A stretch of 7,537 nucleotides of DNA from Deltaproteobacteria bacterium (lineage in GTDB: Bacteria > Desulfobacterota > Desulfobacteria > Desulfobacterales > JAABPS01). Within the stretch, counting starts at the first letter, position 1, and each line of letters starts with the position of its first letter. The notes beneath the pieces were generated by a model. The model was given only the letters and a program-made list of their open reading frames with translations, searched no databases and was not told where the DNA came from. The position numbers and the translations under genes are program-made. Location of the stretch: assembly GCA_019309685.1 (NCBI GenBank), contig JAFDFT010000264.1, positions 1 through 7,537 on the forward strand, given 5' to 3'. Below, piece after piece: positions 1-6,063 of this stretch.

Positions 1-1
1 T

Positions 2-163
2 TACCTCCAAACACCTGAGTTGAGTACGGCATCTCCTTCAACTCGGCCAGCCGCCAAGGAACCACGAAACCAACTAAGTGTACGCATCCATGAATGGCAA
101 CAAGAGCTGCTATGGCATATTGAGCGTAGTGCATTTTGGTCTCCAGAATCCGACGGTGTTTAG
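2..163 (+). CDS. C-terminal end of an unrecognised protein (5' part outside window)
   Basis: Reading frame 2 is open from the left edge to a TAG at 161-163 and gives 53 residues rich in Ser, Pro, Arg and Glu, with a Trp-containing tail (motif HEWQQELLWHIE, then SAFWSPES). The stretch looks richer in G+C than the AT-rich DNA after it, and the amino-acid mix looks like a real protein tail. I do not recognise the family. A transposase C-terminus is one possibility, because gene-end fragments of this character next to short intergenic repeats are often insertion-sequence ends, but no catalytic residue lies in the visible part. The opposite strand is also open over much of this stretch, so the strand is not certain. 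It converges with the stress-protein gene. Confidence 0.4.
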   Translation, partial: YLQTPELSTASPSTRPAAKEPRNQLSVRIHEWQQELLWHIERSAFWSPESDGV

Positions 164-199
164 TGGACTAACGCTGAGGACAACTTGCCAGATAAAGCC

Positions 200-235
200 A
201 AAAGGCTGTAAATGTTTGCCTGAAAAACAGCTTTT
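200..235 (-). terminator. Possible weak terminator between convergent genes
   Basis: AAAAGGCTG at 200-208 can pair with CAGCTTTT at 228-235, giving eight base pairs with one bulged G. It starts 13 bases beyond the stop codon of the minus-strand stress-protein gene and also lies downstream of the + strand gene end at 163, so it could serve either strand. The stem is mostly A-T and the T runs are short, so this is a weak call. Confidence 0.28.
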
Positions 236-247
236 GTGAGATCCTCC

Positions 248-667
248 TTACTTTACGGTCAGCACAGGACACTTGGCTCTTAAGATCACGTACTGGGCCG
301 TGGACCCGAATAGTAGCTTTCCTACTTTTGAAGTCTTTTGAATGCCAATAATTATTTCATCAATTTTGTTTTCGTCCGCATAGGTAACAAGATCTTCACC
401 CGGCTCTAAGTTACGCACGGAAACATATGTGCTGCAGGGAATTTTATCTTTATCAAAACTTTTCTTTATCTCATTTAGCGCCTCTTCAGCCTTTTCGACA
501 TCTTTCCAAACCCTTTTCGCATCTTTTTCGCTGGAAGTGTCATATAAAGCACCTGAATACGAAATGACAATATGTACAACCGCTTTCATGATCTTCGCCC
601 TTGTCAGTGCTAGTCGCACTGCTTCTTTTGCCGCTGCTGAATCATCATAGCAAACCATTATATCCAT
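248..667 (-). CDS. Universal stress protein (UspA family)
   Basis: The 139-residue product has the size and layout of a single-domain Usp protein. It has a first beta strand (IMVCYDDS, residues 3-10) with the family Asp pair, a helix AAAKEAVRLAL, and a C-terminal nucleotide-loop region followed by the strand CPVLTVK. The ATP-loop pattern G-x2-G-x9-G-S/T is nearly present: G108, then Lys at 111 where the second Gly is expected, then G121-S122. ATP binding is therefore plausible but not assured. The start at 667 is supported by AGGAGG five bases upstream. These cytoplasmic proteins respond to starvation, redox or other stresses; the specific trigger is unknown. It is divergent from the 2-HAD operon with a 361-base gap, so shared regulation is possible but not shown. 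Confidence 0.9.
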   Translation of the reverse strand: MDIMVCYDDSAAAKEAVRLALTRAKIMKAVVHIVISYSGALYDTSSEKDAKRVWKDVEKAEEALNEIKKSFDKDKIPCSTYVSVRNLEPGEDLVTYADENKIDEIIIGIQKTSKVGKLLFGSTAQYVILRAKCPVLTVK

Positions 668-1028
668 AGCTCCCTCCTATTTTTTAAGCGTTCCAAGCAC
701 AATATTTCAATATTCTCATATGCATTCATACTATGTTTTCCATTAAAAACAACTTGCCAAATTTAAGATTTCTATGAAATTAATTATTTTGTGTCAAGGA
801 AAAACTCTTTTCTTTATTTATAAAGTACTTGTTTATATTGCATCTATTCTATTGATATATTACCAGGAACAGCGATCATTGTACGCAGAAACCTGCTTTC
901 TAGTTCTTTTTTAGATTGACGGCCTTGTCTCTATCTTTTATATTGACCGAGTTTTTATGTGTAAGGTCGCTTTAGAAATTTTCACCCATACCTGTTATCA
1001 CTGAATTTATGCTGAACGGAGCCAAAAA
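668..1028. other. Divergent intergenic region between usp and the 2-HAD operon
   Basis: No open frame looks coding. The region is AT-rich and holds the + strand promoter at 916-944. It also contains short inverted repeats that could be operator half-sites: CTTTAT-TT-ATAAAG at 812-825, AGAAA-N5-TTTCT at 887-901, and AATATT-TC-AATATT at 701-714 just upstream of the usp start. These are short, and AT-rich DNA makes such pairs by chance, so none is a confident regulator site. I found no convincing promoter for usp. Confidence 0.5.
916..944 (+). promoter_or_regulatory. Sigma70-type promoter for the 2-HAD operon
   Basis: TTGACG (916-921) and TATATT (939-944) are separated by exactly 17 bases; each hexamer matches the consensus at five of six positions. 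Transcription would start near 951 and leave a leader of about 78 bases before the start codon at 1029. I see no strong hairpin in that leader. Confidence 0.6.
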
Positions 1029-2141
1029 ATGTTTGATCAATTTCACAATGTAATATCCAATGTTTCCGAAACAATATCCACGTATGAAGATCAATTGGGA
1101 AAGCCCGTTATCGGTGTCATGCCCGCCTATTTCCCTATGGAACTAATTGATGCTGCCGGGGGCTACCCGGTTCAACTATGGGGCAATAATATGCCTCTCC
1201 AAATGGCTGATACCTATTTACAATCTTACTGCTGTACCGTTGCCCGCTCTGTTCTGGAGCTAGAAATGAAGGGTGGGGCAAATATGGTCAAGGCCTACGC
1301 ATTTACATCCATATGTGATACGTTAATTAATTTGCGCGAAATTTACAGGCGTCTTTTTGATAAACCTACTTTTGAACTCGCCATTCCGTCTACCCAGACT
1401 GCTCAAGCGAGACGAAAATATCTTAAAGACATTGTTGATAGCGTAACGAACGGATTGGAAAATGTAACTGGGAAAAAAATTACGCAAAAATCATTAAAAG
1501 AAGCATCTGAAATATATGCCAGGTCCAGAGAATTGCATAGAAAACTTTATGACATCAGGCAAACAAAACCAGGGTTGATTAAAAATTATGATTTTTATGC
1601 AGCGCTTAAAGCGGGCTTCTTTCTTCCCAGAACCGAGCACAATGATATGCTGCAGTCGTTAATCCAAAAACTTGAAGAACTTGCCGCACCAACAAGCAAC
1701 AGGCCAAAAATTCTTATGAGCGGAATGGTGTTTGATCCGATTCAAACATACAAAATTTTTGACGAAATTGACGTTCACATTGTCGATGATGATTTCGCCA
1801 ATGGCTGGAGAACCGCTTCTAAAAGTGAATTTAACTATGAAGACATATATGAAGGTGTTACCGAATATATTTTTAATCCGTCTCCATGCTGCTGTGTTTA
1901 CAATCCCGACATAGACAGGCATGATTATTTATTAAAAAAAGTTAAGAGTTCCGGTGCCCAGGGTGTTATTTTCTGGTATGTCAAGTTTTGTGAGCCGGAC
2001 GCTTTTGACCAGCCTCAACTTATTGCAAAATTAAAACAAGAAGGTATTCCGGCCACAACGATTGAAATTGAACTGTCCATGACAAATTTTGATTCAGTAA
2101 AAACCCGAATTAACGCTTTTTGTGAAATGCTAGAGGAGTAA
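1029..2141 (+). CDS. 2-hydroxyacyl-CoA dehydratase / benzoyl-CoA reductase small subunit (BcrC/HgdB-like)
   Basis: The 370-residue product fits the smaller catalytic subunit of the 2-HAD superfamily, which uses a ketyl radical made by one-electron reduction of a CoA thioester. Cluster ligands are readable: C68 or C69 in SYCCTVARS, C96 in TSICDTL, and C321 in the family signature KFCEPDAFDQPQL. An upstream segment, NPSPCCCVYNPD (283-294), is at the position where family members carry a Cys-containing loop before NPD. IVDDDFANGWR (251-261) is also typical. No membrane or signal segment is present, so it should be cytoplasmic. GGAG at 1018-1021 is seven bases before the ATG. It is the first gene of the operon, and the next gene starts four bases after its stop. 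Whether the enzyme dehydrates a 2-hydroxyacyl-CoA or reduces an aromatic acyl-CoA cannot be decided from the sequence. Confidence 0.9.
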   Translation: MFDQFHNVISNVSETISTYEDQLGKPVIGVMPAYFPMELIDAAGGYPVQLWGNNMPLQMADTYLQSYCCTVARSVLELEMKGGANMVKAYAFTSICDTLINLREIYRRLFDKPTFELAIPSTQTAQARRKYLKDIVDSVTNGLENVTGKKITQKSLKEASEIYARSRELHRKLYDIRQTKPGLIKNYDFYAALKAGFFLPRTEHNDMLQSLIQKLEELAAPTSNRPKILMSGMVFDPIQTYKIFDEIDVHIVDDDFANGWRTASKSEFNYEDIYEGVTEYIFNPSPCCCVYNPDIDRHDYLLKKVKSSGAQGVIFWYVKFCEPDAFDQPQLIAKLKQEGIPATTIEIELSMTNFDSVKTRINAFCEMLEE

Positions 2142-2145
2142 AACA

Positions 2146-3348
2146 ATGACCGATTTTAAATCGATCTCTAAAATGAAAGAGATCATGACCGAATACTATG
2201 TTGAAGCAAAAACAACAAAAGAAAAACCGATTGCCTGGCTGACAAGCGGTGCGCCTGTTGATTTTGTAAACGCCATGGATATTATTCCCGTTTACCCGGA
2301 AAATTACGCTGCCATGTGTGCTGCTTCTCATCAGTCGGTTGAACTTATGGAAATCGCTGAAAAAGAGGGATTTTCCCAGGACATCTGCGCGTATGCCCGT
2401 ACCGATTTTGGTGCTGACATATCCCAGGGCGGCCCCATTCAGGGGCTTCCTAAACCGGATATGCTTATTGCTTCAACAAATATCTGCAAGACCGTTACAA
2501 AATGGTATCAAGTCATCGCGCGCAAATATAATGTTCCCCTTTTTGTCGTTGATACACCCTTTCTTCATGATGGCATGACCAATGAACTCGTTAATTATAC
2601 GATGACCCAGTTCAAAGACCTTGAAAATTTCCTTGCAGACTTTACCAAACGTCCATTTGCTCATGAGCGCCTGGAAGAAATTATCATGCTTGGGCTTGAA
2701 GCCTCTTCCTACTGGAAAAAAATGCTTAGCCTGGGCAAAACTATTCCGTCCCCTTTTAATAGCCTGGACACCTTTATCCATCTTGCACCCATTGTTGTTT
2801 TACGTGGCACTCAGAAATGTGTGGATTATTACAAAATGCTCTATGAGGAAGTTGCGGAATTCGCTGAAAAGAAAATCGGCTCTATACCGGATGAAAAATA
2901 TCGTGTATTATGGGACAATCTACCCATCTGGTTTAAAATGAGACGAAACTCCGAATTTTTTGAAGAAAAAAAATGCTCGCTTGTGGCAGCAACCTATTCA
3001 AATAGCTGGGGAGGATTGGATGCCTTTGAATTAGATACCAAAGATCCATATCGGGGGCTTGCTCAATCCTATTTGGGCGCGTATATAAATATTGGCTTTG
3101 AAGACCGGATACGGTACCTCTCCAAATTAATAAACGAGTTTTCGCTTACGGGTTTTATCATGCATTCCAATAGAAGTTGCAAACCCTATTCTGTTGGGAT
3201 GTATCGCCTACAAGAGGAAGTCTCCAAGCTAACAGGCAAACCGGGTGTTGTCATTGAAGCCGATCAGAATGACCCAAGGGTGTACTCAGATGCACAAGTT
3301 GAAACACGGCTTGAAGCATTTATTGAGTCTATGGAAAGCGTTAATTAA
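2146..3348 (+). CDS. 2-hydroxyacyl-CoA dehydratase / benzoyl-CoA reductase large subunit (BcrB/HgdA-like)
   Basis: The 400-residue product is the partner subunit in the same superfamily. The three expected [4Fe-4S] ligands are present in their motifs: C81 in DICAYAR, C114 in NICKTVTKWYQ, and C345 in HSNRSCKPYSVGMY. The C-terminus (GVVIEADQNDPRVYS, then a helix with TRLEAFIE) is the usual family ending. Together with the preceding gene it should form the cytoplasmic heterodimer, one cluster per subunit. GAGGAG at 2133-2138 lies inside the end of the upstream gene and seven bases before this ATG, so the two are probably translationally coupled. The ATP-hydrolysing activator (HgdC/HadI, or BcrA/BcrD type) that reduces such enzymes is not encoded nearby. 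Substrate unknown. Confidence 0.92.
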   Translation: MTDFKSISKMKEIMTEYYVEAKTTKEKPIAWLTSGAPVDFVNAMDIIPVYPENYAAMCAASHQSVELMEIAEKEGFSQDICAYARTDFGADISQGGPIQGLPKPDMLIASTNICKTVTKWYQVIARKYNVPLFVVDTPFLHDGMTNELVNYTMTQFKDLENFLADFTKRPFAHERLEEIIMLGLEASSYWKKMLSLGKTIPSPFNSLDTFIHLAPIVVLRGTQKCVDYYKMLYEEVAEFAEKKIGSIPDEKYRVLWDNLPIWFKMRRNSEFFEEKKCSLVAATYSNSWGGLDAFELDTKDPYRGLAQSYLGAYINIGFEDRIRYLSKLINEFSLTGFIMHSNRSCKPYSVGMYRLQEEVSKLTGKPGVVIEADQNDPRVYSDAQVETRLEAFIESMESVN

Positions 3349-3432
3349 AGCTTTTCAGACACCTGGTACTATCTAACTTTTACTTAACAAGGGCTTATTA
3401 ACTTAAAGATACCTCATGGAGAATATAAAACT

Positions 3433-4026
3433 ATGAAAAAAAAGGGGATCGATCTAAAGAACAGCCTTGAAAAGCTTGAAAGCGAGGTCAGGCTCTATAA
3501 TGACCTGGATGCGTTAATCAAATCCTATCGTGAAGTTGATGGCTTAAGTGAAAAAGATATTATCAGTGTTCTGGAAAGAATAAAATTCCAAATACTTTTA
3601 GATTCAATAAGCAGCCAAAGCGGTATTAAAGATAAGTTAGACCAGTTTACTCGTAAATGGAATCTTTTTAGCAAAGAAGAAAAAGAATCGGACACATTAA
3701 AATTAGCAGAAGGGAAAACTAAGGCAGAAATAGAAAAAACAGATATACAGGGGATGGACGCAGTAACTGAAAATGTTGATGAGGTGAAAAAGAAAAAAAA
3801 GCGCTTTCAATTGAGAGCCAAGAAAAAGGACTCAGATAAACTTTTTAACAAAATGAAAAGAAAGTTTAAAGTATCCAGGTGTGAAAATTGCGGATATTTT
3901 TATGTCCATGACGCTGAAAAGGGTATTTTTCAATGCACTTTTTTCGAATTCTCATCCGAAGTAGATAAAAAAGATGTTTGCGAAAATTGGACTGATAGTA
4001 AAAAGTTCAAACAGCCATTTTTTTAA
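3433..4026 (+). CDS. Charged protein with C-terminal four-cysteine (metal/Fe-S) domain
   Basis: I cannot assign a family with confidence. The 197 residues fall into a helical, possibly coiled-coil N-terminus (about 1-80), a highly charged linker (about 81-145) with the lysine run KKKKKR near 119, and a compact C-terminal domain with C150, C153, C168 and C183 (CENCGYFYV, FQCTFF, DVCENW). The pattern C-x2-C-x2-F-(about 11)-C-x14-C-x2-W resembles the small HiPIP-like cluster domains of benzylsuccinate synthase small subunits (BssB/BssC) and the hydroxyphenylacetate decarboxylase small subunit. A zinc ribbon is an equal alternative. GGAGA at 3418-3422 is ten bases before the ATG. It lies 84 bases after the 2-HAD large subunit on the same strand, with no clear terminator between, so it is probably co-transcribed and might be an accessory or electron-transfer partner. 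Confidence 0.7.
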   Translation: MKKKGIDLKNSLEKLESEVRLYNDLDALIKSYREVDGLSEKDIISVLERIKFQILLDSISSQSGIKDKLDQFTRKWNLFSKEEKESDTLKLAEGKTKAEIEKTDIQGMDAVTENVDEVKKKKKRFQLRAKKKDSDKLFNKMKRKFKVSRCENCGYFYVHDAEKGIFQCTFFEFSSEVDKKDVCENWTDSKKFKQPFF

Positions 4027-4065
4027 ACAATATTTTATCATTATCCTGATTTTTTTGAGTTAACC

Positions 4066-4077
4066 ACAATATATTGT
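4066..4077. promoter_or_regulatory. Palindrome upstream of the 4090 promoter (possible operator)
   Basis: ACAATATATTGT is a perfect 12-base palindrome ending 12 bases before the -35 hexamer. A related sequence, ACAATATCTATTG, starts at 4097 inside the promoter spacer, where ATATC-TATT-GATAT (4100-4113) forms another inverted repeat. The arrangement suits a repressor pair, but the sequence is AT-rich and could arise by chance. Confidence 0.3.
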
Positions 4078-4089
4078 ATTATTTTTTCC

Positions 4090-4118
4090 TTGACATACAA
4101 TATCTATTGATATATGTT
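4090..4118 (+). promoter_or_regulatory. Sigma70-type promoter with no gene downstream
   Basis: A perfect TTGACA (4090-4095) is followed after 17 bases by TATGTT (4113-4118), four of six matches. Transcription would start near 4125. There is no open reading frame on this strand before the terminator at 4214-4251, which makes it a candidate promoter for a non-coding transcript. Confidence 0.45.
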
Positions 4119-4254
4119 CTCAAAAAGTTCGGACGACTCCTCGCTCACCCTGAGTTGACGGCTCAACCGAGCTTCCATAAGACCTTGATTTTCAATAGAT
4201 TTTCAAGGCATCCAAGGCAGGGGCAACAGGGACCCTGCCTTACTATTTTTTGAG
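4119..4254 (+). ncRNA. Candidate small RNA (or short inverted-repeat element)
   Basis: The interval sits between the promoter at 4090-4118 and a strong intrinsic terminator. It can form three successive hairpins: GTTGA-CGGC-TCAAC (4154-4167), closed further by GCTC (4143-4146) with GAGC (4169-4172); CCTTGA (4183-4188) with TCAAGG (4203-4208); and the terminator stem. Its ends, CTCAAAAA (4119-4126) and TTTTTGAG (4247-4254), are complementary. That could close the RNA or mark the ends of a small mobile repeat. It matches no RNA family I recognise (not tRNA, 6S, tmRNA or SRP). A 9-base direct repeat, GATTTTCAA, occurs at 4187 and 4198. Confidence 0.35.
4214..4251 (+). terminator. Rho-independent terminator
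   Basis: AAGGCAGGG (4214-4222) and CCCTGCCTT (4233-4241) form a perfect nine-base-pair GC-rich stem with a ten-base loop. T6 follows at 4246-4251, four bases after the stem. It would end either the candidate small RNA or read-through from the upstream 2-HAD operon. Confidence 0.7.
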
Positions 4255-4293
4255 GCTATTTTTCGATCAAATAGTCAGGATTTAAAATTTATA

Positions 4294-4408
4294 GTCTCGT
4301 AAATAGCCATAATTGGATGTCAAAGTAAAAAGTTCAAGGAGCGCAAATTCTGAGGAATGAGGCGTACTTATAGTACGCTGCAGTGACGAGGGATGAAGCG
4401 CAACGTAG
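4294..4408. repeat. Degenerate dispersed intergenic repeat with central palindrome
   Basis: The segment begins GTCTCGTAAATAGCC, has a central hairpin GCGTACT-TAT-AGTACGC (4362-4378), and has imperfect direct repeats on either side of it (GAGGAATGAGGCG at 4352 and GAGGGATGAAGCG at 4388). From memory this resembles a short repeat scattered between genes in Desulfobacterota genomes, whose complete copies end in complementary arms of the GTCTCGTAAAAAG type. Here the right arm is missing after about 4408 and a GC-rich hairpin follows, so the copy appears truncated. The family assignment needs a genome-wide search. Confidence 0.5.
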
Positions 4409-4446
4409 TCCCGCCTTGGCGGGGTTATAAAGGCATCAAAATTAAA

Positions 4447-4479
4447 ATGGCAGAATCAGAGTCTATCCGATTCTGCCAT
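4447..4479 (-). terminator. Rho-independent terminator for the 64-residue gene
   Basis: ATGGCAGAATC (4447-4457) and GATTCTGCCAT (4469-4479) pair perfectly over 11 bases with an 11-base loop. Read on the minus strand the stem is followed at once by TTTTAATTTTG, as an intrinsic terminator requires. It lies 77 bases downstream of the stop codon of the minus-strand gene at 4557-4751. Confidence 0.65.
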
Positions 4480-4556
4480 AAAGCGGATGTTAAAAAGAGA
4501 TGGTTGGTCAACTCGCTCGCCTGTTACTCCCTATCTTAAACCATTTCATAATTTAG

Positions 4557-4751
4557 TCAAGGGTCCGCAGTCGATGATTTCATTACAACCATGAAATCCT
4601 TTATGTCCTTCATATCATCCTCTATCTTTTCGACGGCGGCAGCTAATTCAACAAGCCCTTTGTAGAGATTATATTTTTCCGGTTCAGCATCCGGCCCGCC
4701 CAATAACCTGAAATTTGTTAAAAAACTCTCTCCTGCAGCCTTTGCACTCAC
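4557..4751 (-). CDS. Small acidic helical protein of unknown function
   Basis: A 64-residue frame starts with GTG at 4749-4751. The start is fixed by a strong ribosome site, AAAGGAGG, with GGAGG at 4759-4763 seven bases upstream, and the stop is TGA at 4557-4559. I do not recognise the protein. It has no cysteine, no signal peptide and no membrane segment. Residues about 24-56 (from EKYNLYKGLVEL through KIEDDMKDIKDF) look like one long amphipathic helix with a heptad-like hydrophobic pattern, so it may form a coiled coil or bind a partner. The strong ribosome site and a matching terminator downstream argue for a real gene. The next gene upstream on the strand is the 3-hydroxyacyl-CoA dehydrogenase, 274 bases away, so co-transcription is possible. 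Confidence 0.65.
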   Translation of the reverse strand: MSAKAAGESFLTNFRLLGGPDAEPEKYNLYKGLVELAAAVEKIEDDMKDIKDFMVVMKSSTADP

Positions 4752-4781
4752 CTGAACACCTCCTTTGAAGTTTAAGATTTC

Positions 4782-4964
4782 TTATTTTTCATCTGAATTC
4801 ATAAAGGTACCTTTATTGAAATCAGATAACGTTTTCAAGCCCAACGAATCCCGGTGGTGTTTCTCCCCACTTCCCGCCCGTTATTCCTGTGGCGTCCACT
4901 TCATGAACCGCCGGACGTTTTCAAAGGTCGTTCCAGAGATCAACCGCGCAAACAGTAAAACCAT
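4782..4964 (-). pseudogene. Possible gene remnant upstream of the 64-residue gene
   Basis: On the minus strand an ATG at 4964 opens 27 residues containing FARLISGTTFENVRRFMKW and ending at a TAA (4881-4883). The same frame then continues without a stop for 32 more codons to TAA at 4782-4784. The segment around 4830-4960 looks richer in G+C than the AT-rich DNA on both sides, which suggests former coding DNA. No ribosome site precedes the ATG. The + strand is also open here, so the strand is uncertain. No family is recognised, and this may be chance. Confidence 0.2.
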
Positions 4965-5025
4965 ATGAAATAATCACGACCTGTGGTTAAGTATATCGAA
5001 GTATTTAATCGTTAGCTATCTTAAA

Positions 5026-5898
5026 TTATTTATCGGAATAATCATACCAGCCTTTGCCGGTTTTTTCACCATATTCGCCTTTAATATAGTGCTCAACGAT
5101 ACTCGGAACAGGGAGAAGAGAACGATCACCTGTTCTTTTAAACGCCTCTACTGCCATTGTGTATGACAGATCAATCCCTGTAAGGTCGTTTAAGCGAAAT
5201 GGTCCCATGGGATGTCCCGCACCGTAAACACATGCTTTATCAATGTCCTCAACACTGGCAACGCCCATTTCGAGAAGCCATTGTGCTTCTCTGCTGATGG
5301 CACCAAAAATTCTATTCAATAAAAAACCATCCACTTCCTTTTTCAAATGCACGGGCACTTTATCAATTTTATCGCAGAGGTCCATGGAAATCTTTGTCGT
5401 CTCATCTGAAACATGCGGCCCCTGTACAACTTCCACGAGTTTCATCACCAGAGCAGGGTTAAAAAAATGCAGGTTGACAACTTTTTCGGGCCGTTTCGTG
5501 GCATCAGCGATACGTGAACTGACAATGGCTGAGCTGTTTGTCGCAAGTATTGCATGCGAAGGAGCCATTTTATCGATGTCAGCATATATTTTTCTTTTTA
5601 TGTCAAGAACTTCGATAGCTGCTTCGATAACATAATCGGCGTCCTTTACCGCCTCTTCAAGACTTGATGTGAAGCTTATATTTTTCCGTGCCTGATCCGC
5701 CTGTTCTTGGGTAAGACGCTCCTTCTCGACGCGTCCGGGCAAATACTTGTCAACAAAAGCTTCCGCGTTTGTTAATATCTCTTTGTTTATATCAGTACAT
5801 GTTGTCTTGAAACCATGGATCGCGCAAAGCGTTGAAATCTGATGGCCCATATTGCCCGCTCCGATTACGCAAATATTTTTAATGTCTTCTATTTTCAT
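5026..5898 (-). CDS. NAD-dependent (S)-3-hydroxyacyl-CoA dehydrogenase
   Basis: The 290-residue product is a full-length, single-function member of the 3HCDH family, which oxidises (S)-3-hydroxyacyl-CoA to 3-oxoacyl-CoA in beta-oxidation-type pathways (the reverse in butyrate formation). The N-terminal Rossmann fold has the dinucleotide motif G13-x-G15-x2-G18, and D36 after the second strand favours NAD over NADP. The substrate site has N121-S122-S123, the catalytic H144 in HFFNP, its partner E156 twelve residues later, and N195 in FLLNR. The C-terminal helical domain ends in the typical GEKTGKGWYDY. An upstream in-frame ATG at 5916 lacks a ribosome site, whereas the ATG at 5898 has AAAGGAG eight bases upstream, so 5898 is preferred. 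The protein should be cytoplasmic. No activator or regulator gene adjoins it, and the chain-length preference is unknown. Confidence 0.93.
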   Translation of the reverse strand: MKIEDIKNICVIGAGNMGHQISTLCAIHGFKTTCTDINKEILTNAEAFVDKYLPGRVEKERLTQEQADQARKNISFTSSLEEAVKDADYVIEAAIEVLDIKRKIYADIDKMAPSHAILATNSSAIVSSRIADATKRPEKVVNLHFFNPALVMKLVEVVQGPHVSDETTKISMDLCDKIDKVPVHLKKEVDGFLLNRIFGAISREAQWLLEMGVASVEDIDKACVYGAGHPMGPFRLNDLTGIDLSYTMAVEAFKRTGDRSLLPVPSIVEHYIKGEYGEKTGKGWYDYSDK

Positions 5899-6063
5899 CT
5901 TCCTGTCTCCTTTCATTTAATAGTATTGATCGATAAGCTTAATACCTGGTTTCTTTATATTCTTTCGGTTCGTTAAACAATAAAAAAGTTAATCCGTATA
6001 CACAGGACAAGATTTTAATGAACTGTTTTTGGTATTATTTAGCGCTTGAAAAATTAAAATTAT

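Larger units (their letters stand above)
4027..4556. other. Non-coding region between convergent gene blocks
   Basis: In order it holds: a weak hairpin with a T7 run (4037-4056, stem ATCA/TGAT) that might end the 3433-4026 transcript; a 12-base palindrome; a promoter; a candidate small RNA with an intrinsic terminator; a damaged dispersed repeat; a GC-rich hairpin CCCGCC-TT-GGCGGG (4410-4423) at the repeat's broken end; and a minus-strand terminator. No coding frame is credible here. Confidence 0.6.

Noticed and set aside
180..759. 11-base direct repeat ACAACTTGCCA at 180-190 and 749-759 flanking the stress-protein gene
   Set aside because: Considered as a target-site duplication or attachment repeat, but several 11-base matches are expected by chance in a window of this length and nothing mobile lies between them.
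733..775. Possible sigma54 promoter for usp (TTGGCAAGTTGTTTT on the minus strand)
   Set aside because: The GG element is present but the GC doublet at the -12 position is missing.
4765..4968. Plus-strand open frame of 67 codons
   Set aside because: No ribosome site; it starts inside the leader of the minus-strand small gene and overlaps the possible remnant on the other strand. Protein-like only in part, so not called as a gene.
5899..5916. Upstream in-frame ATG at 5916 as the start of the 3-hydroxyacyl-CoA dehydrogenase
   Set aside because: No ribosome site precedes it, and the AAAGGAG that serves the ATG at 5898 lies inside this extension.
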